Assembly (NCBI GenBank): GCA_028290805.1
Contig: JAQGJA010000032.1
Location: 1 to 7,213, forward strand
Source: Alphaproteobacteria bacterium
GTDB taxonomy: Bacteria; Pseudomonadota; Alphaproteobacteria; Micavibrionales; SZUA-601
Direction: 5' to 3'
Length of the DNA stretch: 7,213 nt
Both the position numbers and the translations under genes were made by a program. The notes under the pieces are model-generated. The model was not told the DNA's origin. It searched no databases and saw only the letters and a list, made by a program, of their open reading frames with translations. Below, in pieces: positions 1-5,170 of this stretch (position 1 is the stretch's first letter; each line of letters opens with the position of its first letter).

Positions 1-101
1 ACGCGATCAAAAGGCGTATCCTCTTTATCAGCAGCGTATAGGAAGGATGAAAAAAGACTTAGGCTTAGCAAAACAATCAGCAGTACAAATTTATTTTTCA
101 T
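1..101 (-). CDS. Small exported protein, N-terminal part only (cut by window edge)
   Basis: An open frame starts at an ATG (99-101) and stays open for 33 codons to the left edge. The start is supported by a GGAG ribosome-binding site six bases upstream. The product begins MKNKF, then has a hydrophobic run of about 16 residues (VLLIVLLSLSLFSSFL), then YAA and a charged stretch (DKEDTPFDR). This is a textbook Sec signal peptide with likely cleavage after YAA near residue 24; there is no lipobox cysteine. The gene lies 30 bases after the nuoG stop on the same strand with no hairpin between, so it is probably co-transcribed with nuoG. This is the position where nuoH would be expected in many nuo operons, but the sequence does not look like NuoH. 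The family is not recognisable from 33 residues. Confidence 0.72.
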   Translation of the reverse strand, partial: MKNKFVLLIVLLSLSLFSSFLYAADKEDTPFDR

Positions 102-131
102 CTTACGCTCCAAAAAATAGAAATTAATTTA

Positions 132-2198
132 TTACTCCGCCGCCCTTAACACCGGTTCCTGCCGGTTCAAAAACGCTTCGGTGCATTTGGCCATGGTGAT
201 CGAGGCGCGCGAGATGGCGCAGGTCTGGTAGTAATTGCGGACCGGTGAGACAAAAGGCGTATTGGCGGTGGGCCAGGCTTTTCCGACCGGCTGCCAAGGG
301 GTGACGCTTAAAACATCCAGCGCGGCGAAAACCGGGTTCATGTCGGCCATGCGGCGGCGCAGTTCGCCGTGGGAATTATAAGGCAAAACCTTGCCGATTT
401 TCTCCGATAAAGCACGCAGGATTTTCCAGTCTTCCTTGGCCATGCCAGGCGGGAACACCGCCTGGCGCGCCTGTTGCACGCGGCCTTCGGTGTTAACGTA
501 CAGCGCGTTTTTCTCGGTATAGGCGCTGCCTGGCAAAATGATATCGGCGCGGGACGCCATGCGGTCGCCATGGTGGCCTTGGTAAATCACGAAAGCATCC
601 CCCAGATCGCTGGGGTCGAATTCATCGGCGGCCAGGGCGAAAACGGTTTTAATGCGTCCGCTTTGCGCCGCATCGAAAATGCCCTTAGTCGATAAACCGC
701 CATTTTGCGGCAGAAAACCAAGATCCAGCGCCCCAACCCGGCTTGCGGCCAGTTGCAGCGTATTCATGCCGTTCCATTCCGGCGTGACGACGTTATAGCG
801 TGTGGCAATTTCGCTGAGCAAAGCCTGGATCGCCGTGCCGTCCTGGCGGGCCAGTGTCCCTGCCCCGACGATAATCATCGGGCGCTGGGCTTTTTCAAGG
901 ATGGCGGCGAAATTCGTGCCACCTTTGGCCAGTTCCTCGACCGTCATCGGCCCCGCACCCAAAAACTGGATCGGATAGGAATGGTCGCGGTTTTCACCGA
1001 TGACGCCGACGGGAATTTTGCGGTCGACCCAGGCGCGGCGGATGCGGGCATTGACCATCGTCGCTTCGTGGCGGGGAAATGTACCAACCAGCAGAACCGC
1101 ATCGCACTGGTCGATGCCGGCAATACCGGAATTCATGATATAGGAACCGCGATTGACAATCTCGTATTCCGCGCCATCGGTGCGGCAATCCATATGCGGC
1201 GCGCCCAGCATGACCATCAGGTCTTTGAGTGCGGCAATAGATTCGCAATCGGCCAGATCACCGACCAATGCGGCCATTGCATCGCAATTGGTGTTTTTAA
1301 TCTGCATTGCAGCGGCATTCAGCGCCTCGTCCCATTCGACGGGAACAAGCTTCCCATCCTTGCGGATATAGGGTTGATCCAAACGCTGGTATTTCAAGCC
1401 ATCATAGGCAAAGCGCGTGCGGTCGGAAATCCAGTCTTCGTTGATCTCTTCATTCAGGCGCGGCAAAACGCGCAGCACTTCAGCGGCTTGGCGGCTATCC
1501 ACCCGGATATGGCTGCCCACGGCATCCATCACATCGATGCTTTCGGTTTTGCGCAATTCCCACGAGCGGGCTTTAAACGAATAAGGCTTGCTCAGCAAGG
1601 CGCCAACCGGGCAGATATCGGTGATATTGCCGGATAATTCCGAAGTGACAAAATGTTCGACAAAGGTGCCGACTTCGGTATCTTCGCCGCGGCCCAAAAG
1701 CCCCAGTTCAGCGACGCCGCCGATCTGTTCGCCGAAACGGATACAGCGCGTGCAGTGGATACAGCGATTCATGCTGGTTTTCACCAGCGGTCCCAGATTT
1801 TTATCCTGGACCGCGCGTTTGTTTTCCTGGTAACGGCTGCGGTCGAAACCATAGGAAAGCGCCTGGTCCTGCAGATCGCATTCACCGCCCTGGTCGCAGA
1901 TCGGGCAATCCAGCGGGTGGTTAATCAGCAAAAACTCCATCACGCCTTTGCGCGCTTTATGCACCATGTCCGAGCGCGTCTTGATATCCATGTTATCGGC
2001 AGCCTTGATCGCGCAGGACGCCACCGGTTTCGGCGCGCCGGTCTGTTCGACTAGGCACATGCGGCAATTGGCCGGTACGGTCAACTTGTCATGATAGCAG
2101 AAACGCGGAATTTCGACCCCGACGGTCTCGCAGGCCTGCAGGATGGAATAACCCTCCGGAACCTCGACTTCGACACCGTCAATTTTTAACTTTGGCAT
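132..2198 (-). CDS. nuoG: NADH-quinone oxidoreductase subunit G (NuoG, 75 kDa-type)
   Basis: Iron-sulfur subunit of the complex I N-module on the cytoplasmic side; it carries electrons from NuoF towards the quinone. The 688-residue length is normal for alphaproteobacterial NuoG. Residues 1-80 are a 2Fe-2S ferredoxin domain with C34, C45, C48 and C62 (cluster N1b). H94, C98, C101 and C107 match the N5 ligands (three Cys and one His). C146, C149, C152 and C196 match N4. From about residue 215 a molybdopterin-oxidoreductase-like domain follows, beginning RKTESIDVMDAVGS; it is vestigial in complex I and has no cysteines at the N7 site, as in mitochondria. The end contains the family-like YYQT...ISRAS pattern. 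The ATG start gives the expected N-terminus (MPKLKIDG); the ribosome-binding site is weak. Unusually, the gene is not next to nuoF and faces a plus-strand gene across a 135-base gap, so its own promoter is likely. Identification is secure. Confidence 0.98.
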   Translation of the reverse strand: MPKLKIDGVEVEVPEGYSILQACETVGVEIPRFCYHDKLTVPANCRMCLVEQTGAPKPVASCAIKAADNMDIKTRSDMVHKARKGVMEFLLINHPLDCPICDQGGECDLQDQALSYGFDRSRYQENKRAVQDKNLGPLVKTSMNRCIHCTRCIRFGEQIGGVAELGLLGRGEDTEVGTFVEHFVTSELSGNITDICPVGALLSKPYSFKARSWELRKTESIDVMDAVGSHIRVDSRQAAEVLRVLPRLNEEINEDWISDRTRFAYDGLKYQRLDQPYIRKDGKLVPVEWDEALNAAAMQIKNTNCDAMAALVGDLADCESIAALKDLMVMLGAPHMDCRTDGAEYEIVNRGSYIMNSGIAGIDQCDAVLLVGTFPRHEATMVNARIRRAWVDRKIPVGVIGENRDHSYPIQFLGAGPMTVEELAKGGTNFAAILEKAQRPMIIVGAGTLARQDGTAIQALLSEIATRYNVVTPEWNGMNTLQLAASRVGALDLGFLPQNGGLSTKGIFDAAQSGRIKTVFALAADEFDPSDLGDAFVIYQGHHGDRMASRADIILPGSAYTEKNALYVNTEGRVQQARQAVFPPGMAKEDWKILRALSEKIGKVLPYNSHGELRRRMADMNPVFAALDVLSVTPWQPVGKAWPTANTPFVSPVRNYYQTCAISRASITMAKCTEAFLNRQEPVLRAAE

Positions 2199-2229
2199 GG
2201 TTTAACTCTGGGACACTTTGAATGGCGTC

Positions 2230-2258
2230 AGCATAGAAGCTTTTGCCAAAGGCTTCAA
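2230..2258 (-). promoter_or_regulatory. Candidate nuoG promoter
   Basis: On the minus strand, TTGAAG (2253-2258, four of six matches to the sigma70 -35 box) is followed after 17 bases by TATGCT (2230-2235, four of six matches to the -10 box). The -10 lies 31 bases before the nuoG ATG. The match is modest. The case rests mainly on context: nuoG is separated from nuoF by oppositely oriented genes and needs a promoter. The spacer is almost entirely a dyad (2236-2256), which would suit a repressor or activator. Confidence 0.35.
2236..2256. repeat. 21-bp near-perfect dyad, possible nuoG operator
   Basis: The outer arms GAAGC (2236-2240) and GCTTC (2252-2256) and the inner arms TTTG (2242-2245) and CAAA (2247-2250) pair around one central base. 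Only the 2241/2251 pair fails, and that would be a G-U wobble in plus-strand RNA. Nine of ten pairs match. The dyad fills the spacer of the candidate nuoG promoter. It has no run of T after it on either side that would make it an obvious terminator, so a protein-binding site is the simpler reading. Confidence 0.45.
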
Positions 2259-2271
2259 TGGCGGTTTTCGC

Positions 2272-2300
2272 TTGTTTTGGGCATAATACTGTTGTATTAT
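2272..2300 (+). promoter_or_regulatory. Candidate promoter for the 145-residue exported protein gene
   Basis: TTGTTT (2272-2277, three of six matches to the -35 consensus) and TATTAT (2295-2300, five of six matches to the -10 consensus) are 17 bases apart. The -10 box ends 33 bases before the ATG at 2334 and lies inside the right arm of the perfect inverted repeat 2282-2301. The same TATTATG sequence forms the -10 of the downstream lipoprotein gene. Confidence 0.5.
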
Positions 2301-2301
2301 G
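2282..2301. repeat. Perfect 8-bp inverted repeat over a -10 box, possible operator
   Basis: CATAATAC (2282-2289) and GTATTATG (2294-2301) are exact reverse complements separated by the four bases TGTT. The right arm contains the candidate -10 box TATTAT of the rightward promoter. A protein bound here would cover the promoter directly. The arms are AT-rich and no T-run follows, so a terminator is unlikely. Because the sequence is symmetric, the left arm could also serve as a leftward -10. Confidence 0.5.
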
Positions 2302-2333
2302 TATTAATCAAACTTAATCTGGCGGAGCAGTAA

Positions 2334-2771
2334 ATGGGACTCAAAAAGAATTTGTTGACGGCGGCTTTTGCGTTATCTGGCTTTATCGCCACCAGCCAGA
2401 CAAAAAACGGCGTCCATATCGTGCCCCCGGTCAAGGACAAAGACGTCAAGGAAGTTTTGAAATCCGCCGAAAGCCTCTTTTTCGTGCAGCATCATGATGG
2501 CACAGCCACGACGGAATTCATGCCCGTCGGCAATGGCAAAAACCTGATGCGTTTCGTAAGCTATGGCGGCGGCGACAGCATAGCGGTGGAAAAACACAGC
2601 GCCCAGGCCGTCGAACAACGCCAGGCCCAGTTGATGACAACCAAGGTATTTGAACCCGCCGATTACGATAACGCCGCAGTGCAAACTATCTTAACCCGGG
2701 CCAAAAATCCCGTTTTCCAGTCTGCGCCGCTGGCATTCCGCCCTGCGCTCCAGATACGGCCGAAAAAATAA
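2334..2771 (+). CDS. Small exported protein of unknown function (145 aa)
   Basis: Not a family I recognise. The ATG has a GGAG site six bases upstream. The product starts MGLKKN, followed by a hydrophobic segment at residues 7-19 and a short polar SQ region, which reads as a Sec signal peptide cleaved near residue 20-23; there is no cysteine, so it is not a lipoprotein. The mature part is about 122 residues. It has a short Lys/Asp-rich segment (34-43), a glycine-rich centre around RFVSYGGGDS (73-82), a Gln/Ala-rich helical-looking stretch (87-101) and a basic tail ending RPKK. The gene runs opposite to nuoG and is followed after 68 bases by the lipoprotein gene on the same strand, which has its own promoter. 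Both are predicted to be exported and may act together in the envelope, but this is inference. Confidence 0.75.
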   Translation: MGLKKNLLTAAFALSGFIATSQTKNGVHIVPPVKDKDVKEVLKSAESLFFVQHHDGTATTEFMPVGNGKNLMRFVSYGGGDSIAVEKHSAQAVEQRQAQLMTTKVFEPADYDNAAVQTILTRAKNPVFQSAPLAFRPALQIRPKK

Positions 2772-2783
2772 TCCGGAAAATAA

Positions 2784-2812
2784 TTGACGCAGGAATTTCT
2801 TCTGTATATTAT
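2784..2812 (+). promoter_or_regulatory. Sigma70-like promoter for the lipoprotein gene
   Basis: TTGACG (2784-2789, five of six matches to the -35 box) and TATTAT (2807-2812, five of six to the -10 box) are separated by 17 bases. The -10 ends 27 bases before the ATG at 2840. This is the strongest promoter match found in the window. Its -10 box and following G are identical to those of the upstream exported-protein gene. Confidence 0.65.
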
Positions 2813-2839
2813 GCTAATACTTTATCCAGAGGACTTCCA

Positions 2840-3514
2840 ATGAGCAGACTATCCACCTTTTTAGGCGTGCTTGGTGTTACTACCATCGCCAGCTGTGGCA
2901 CACAGCGCCAAGTCCTTTCCGCAAAACATCCCGCTGACCCAAAAGCCCCGACCGGGTACCTGCACAGGCATGAGGTTGAAATAGCCCAGCAGGAAAATGT
3001 ACTGAACAAGGGCTTTACGGTTCACAATAAGGATTTCGTGGAAACGAAGGTGGCTTATTACGAAGGACGCCAAAAGATAACCGTGGGCATGGATTTCAGT
3101 GACAGCGCGATTTATTTGTTTGATGTCGAAGCCCGCGGCCCGGGGACGCTCCCGGATGTACGCGCCCTTTATCTGGGCAAGCCCCAGGAACAGGATACAT
3201 CGGTCCAGAAATTATTCCAAAAAGCCGGCGAAGCGTTGCAGCATAGCAACCTGAACAAAAAACGCCGCCCCGACCCGCATTTCAGCCGCGACATGGCGAC
3301 TAATAACCTGGTGATGAAAGATTATTTATCGCCCTTAAAGCATGTGGATTATTGGCTGAATTTGAAAAATGAGCTTTCCATGAAATCGCCTGCAGCTGTT
3401 GCCCCGCCGCCGGCCAAAAAGATTCCGCCTCAATATTTGGAAAATTTCCCAAAACGTATCGGCAATTTGCGCAAAATCCAGGCTAATAGCGAAAAGAACA
3501 GCCCGGCGAATTAA
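2840..3514 (+). CDS. Putative lipoprotein of unknown function (224 aa)
   Basis: The start is fixed by an AGAGGA ribosome-binding site (2828-2833) six bases before the ATG. Residues 1-18 form a short signal peptide with one arginine (R3) and a hydrophobic core. It ends in the lipobox I16-A17-S18-C19, and C19 is the only cysteine. G20 at the +2 position gives no inner-membrane retention signal by the E. coli rule, so outer-membrane anchoring is likely. The mature part has a polar linker, a possible beta-rich part at about 70-112 (alternating VAYYEG, KITVGMDF, AIYLFDVEA), helical-looking stretches at 120-137 and 160-180, a Pro/Ala/Lys stretch at 184-198 and a basic, Asn-rich tail. I do not recognise the family. 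Its last 32 bases overlap the end of the S66 peptidase gene on the other strand. It sits with the 145-residue exported protein as a plus-strand pair inside a minus-strand nuo locus. Confidence 0.8.
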   Translation: MSRLSTFLGVLGVTTIASCGTQRQVLSAKHPADPKAPTGYLHRHEVEIAQQENVLNKGFTVHNKDFVETKVAYYEGRQKITVGMDFSDSAIYLFDVEARGPGTLPDVRALYLGKPQEQDTSVQKLFQKAGEALQHSNLNKKRRPDPHFSRDMATNNLVMKDYLSPLKHVDYWLNLKNELSMKSPAAVAPPPAKKIPPQYLENFPKRIGNLRKIQANSEKNSPAN

Positions 3515-4538
3515 TAGAAAATCGTTGTCGCAAAGGATCGATCGTCGCCATTGCACCGATCGGCAGGATAAACATCGGATCGGTATGGCCGAAATCCATC
3601 TGTGTGACGATGGGCAGATCGGAACGGCCGAATTCCGCCGTGACCTTTTTCAAGGCCGCATCGTATTCCGGCCAGTTTTCGATGGGTACACGGCAGGGCT
3701 TGGCAAAAATAATGCCGGACAGGTTTTGAATAATCCCCTGTGCGCCAAAATTGCGCAGCGTACAGGTGAACTGGTCGGCGCTGATGGCGTCTTCGGAATT
3801 TTCCAGGAATAAAATGGCCTTGTCGAAAACCTCGGCTTTCGGCCAGATTTTGGAGCCGATAAACATCGCAAGAACATCGGTGCAACCGCCGATCAGACGG
3901 CCGGAAACGGCGTGTTCGCCTTGGATATAATTCCAGCCCGTCTGCGGTTGCATGGTGCGTTTTTTATCAAAGGTGGAGGGGTCTTCGAAAGGTGATCTTT
4001 CCACCGTCCAGCCTTCTATCGATGGTTCAATCGTGCCAATTGTTTCATTGGAAAACAGCGTCCGGCGCAGGCTGTCCACCACGTAATCATGCATCCCGCC
4101 ATTCTCGGCAAAATGTACCAGGATTGCAGGACCGTTATAGGCGCGCAATCCAGCAGCAAGGCAGATGAAATTTGTCACCGTGCTGTCGGAATAACCCATA
4201 AAGATTTTCGGATTATGGCGGATAATATCCAGGTCGATTTTATCGATCAGCCGCACCGAATCATCGCCGCCGATTATGCTGAAGACGGCCTTTATTTCCG
4301 GATCCAGAAAAGCCTGGTGCAGATCATCGGCGCGGGCCTGCGGGTTGTTATAGATAAACTCCGAACCCTTCAGCGCATTAGCCATTTCAACAACCTGCAA
4401 GCCGAAATTTTCCTGCAGCTGACGTTTGCCCCCTTCATACCGCGCCCGAAATTTTTCATCCCCGCCCCAGGAAAGCGACACGGCAGCGACTTTGTCACCG
4501 GGATTTAGGTGGGAGGGGATGGTGAGATTGGAGAGCAT
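3483..4538 (-). CDS. S66 family serine peptidase (LD-carboxypeptidase / MccF-like)
   Basis: Members of this family cleave either the L,D bond of murein tetrapeptides in the cytoplasm during peptidoglycan recycling (LdcA) or the amide bond of aminoacyl-nucleotide toxins such as processed microcin C (MccF). The 351-residue protein has the likely Ser-Glu-His triad: S117 in GYSDST, E246 in LFLENSED and H318 in DFGHTDPMF. The N-terminus (LNPGDKVAAVSLSW) and the SIIGGDDS motif near 87-94 are typical. No signal peptide is seen, so it should be cytoplasmic. The length and triad positions match microcin-immunity MccF (about 344 residues) better than the shorter LdcA (about 304), but sequence alone does not settle the substrate. 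The ATG follows a GGGGG stretch by five bases. It is 32 bases downstream of the PGDY-like gene and probably co-transcribed with nuoEF. Its end runs 32 bases into the convergent lipoprotein gene. Confidence 0.9.
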   Translation of the reverse strand: MLSNLTIPSHLNPGDKVAAVSLSWGGDEKFRARYEGGKRQLQENFGLQVVEMANALKGSEFIYNNPQARADDLHQAFLDPEIKAVFSIIGGDDSVRLIDKIDLDIIRHNPKIFMGYSDSTVTNFICLAAGLRAYNGPAILVHFAENGGMHDYVVDSLRRTLFSNETIGTIEPSIEGWTVERSPFEDPSTFDKKRTMQPQTGWNYIQGEHAVSGRLIGGCTDVLAMFIGSKIWPKAEVFDKAILFLENSEDAISADQFTCTLRNFGAQGIIQNLSGIIFAKPCRVPIENWPEYDAALKKVTAEFGRSDLPIVTQMDFGHTDPMFILPIGAMATIDPLRQRFSINSPGCSFRY

Positions 4539-4551
4539 TTATTCCCCCGAC

Positions 4552-4562
4552 GTATTTAATAC
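4552..4562. repeat. Short perfect palindrome before the S66 peptidase gene
   Basis: GTATT and AATAC flank one central base in the 32-base gap between the PGDY-like gene and the peptidase gene. The same pentamers, in everted order, form the core of the inverted repeat at 2282-2301. The sequence is short and AT-rich, so it may be chance; a shared regulator binding site is the interesting alternative. Confidence 0.25.
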
Positions 4563-4570
4563 ATTCATCT

Positions 4571-5170
4571 TTAACTTTCTTTTGAGTGCAGGCTGGATGC
4601 ATCATGAAACAGTTTGTTTTCCAATCGTGTCTTAATATCCAGAATATGGTTTTCAAGTTTCAGTGCAACGGCCTTTTCCAGTTGTTCTTCCAAGTCGTCT
4701 TTTACCAAAGCAAATATTTCTTTTGCTTCATTATTATCCACGCGGGCATAGTTGGTGATAAAACTATTCTTCTCGATACCGTAAATATAATTTCCTGCAT
4801 CAACGATCACACCGCCTGAGGCAACGTTTTGTTCTTCGCCCCACGGCGCTATAAACCGGATATCTTCCAATATTAATAAAGCAATTCTTGTGATTTTGTT
4901 GCGGTAATAACGGGCATCGCCTGCATCGTCTTCGTATATTTCAAAGAAGCGATCTGCCGTAATAATATAGCCATCGCCTTTTTCGGTCGTCTTTATAATA
5001 TAATCACCAGGCATAGCGGTATTTTGCGTTTCCTTGCCAGTCGAGTGAAAGCTGATTATCTTTTCCTCCTTTTCGGCCATACGGATATGACTTTTTGAAA
5101 GCAGTTTCGCCTTGCGGTATTCCGCGCCTTTGGAAAAATCGAAATCTGCTTTGGTTACAAATCTCGTCAA
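4571..5170 (-). CDS. Hypothetical protein with two PGDY-like repeats (199 aa)
   Basis: The best start is TTG (5168-5170), whose bases overlap the nuoF stop as TTGA, a common translational-coupling arrangement. An in-frame ATG at 5080 (residue 31) is possible, but it lacks a good ribosome-binding site and would remove the YRKAK segment (18-22). That segment resembles the YRKKP start often seen in phage and bacterial proteins with a PGDY/PGDW motif. Residues 47-81 contain MPGDYIIKTTEKGDGYII...FFEIYE. Residues 111-143 appear to repeat this pattern (EEQNVASGG...NYIYGI...FITNYA). The C-terminal third (147-188) is charged and probably helical. There is no signal peptide or membrane segment. The gene looks more AT-rich than nuoF, which may indicate transfer. 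The resemblance to the PGDYG group is from memory and weak. Function is unknown. Confidence 0.7.
   Translation of the reverse strand: MTRFVTKADFDFSKGAEYRKAKLLSKSHIRMAEKEEKIISFHSTGKETQNTAMPGDYIIKTTEKGDGYIITADRFFEIYEDDAGDARYYRNKITRIALLILEDIRFIAPWGEEQNVASGGVIVDAGNYIYGIEKNSFITNYARVDNNEAKEIFALVKDDLEEQLEKAVALKLENHILDIKTRLENKLFHDASSLHSKES

Larger units (their letters stand above)
2199..2333. promoter_or_regulatory. Divergent intergenic region between nuoG and the 145-residue exported protein gene
   Basis: This 135-base gap lies between two genes transcribed away from each other, so it must supply 5' regulatory signals for the plus-strand gene and probably for nuoG. It contains two dyad-symmetric sequences (2236-2256 and 2282-2301), each overlapping a candidate promoter. 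It also holds a GGAG ribosome-binding site (2324-2327) for the rightward gene. A minus-strand open stretch ends with TAA just before the nuoG start but has no start codon after its upstream stop, so no gene is called here. Confidence 0.7.

Noticed and set aside
215..1600. Apparent loss of the N7 cluster cysteines in NuoG
   Set aside because: N7 is absent from mitochondrial-type NuoG in general, so this is normal for the family and not a defect.
705..1637. 310-codon plus-strand open frame opposite nuoG
   Set aside because: It is antisense to strongly conserved NuoG sequence and the translation is low-complexity, with many His/Gln/Ala and no recognisable motif; it follows from the codon bias of nuoG.
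2199..2309. Minus-strand open stretch ending in TAA just before the nuoG ATG, considered as a small gene or a gene remnant
   Set aside because: An in-frame stop lies close upstream, the only internal ATG leaves about ten codons, and no ribosome-binding site is seen; the region is better explained by promoter elements.
2772..2839. Possible intrinsic terminator between the two plus-strand genes
   Set aside because: No GC-rich hairpin followed by a T-run is present; the gap is explained by the promoter and ribosome-binding site of the lipoprotein gene.
2334..5170. The accessory block as a transposon or integrated phage segment
   Set aside because: No transposase, integrase, flanking direct repeats, terminal inverted repeats or tRNA target is visible, so mobility cannot be supported.
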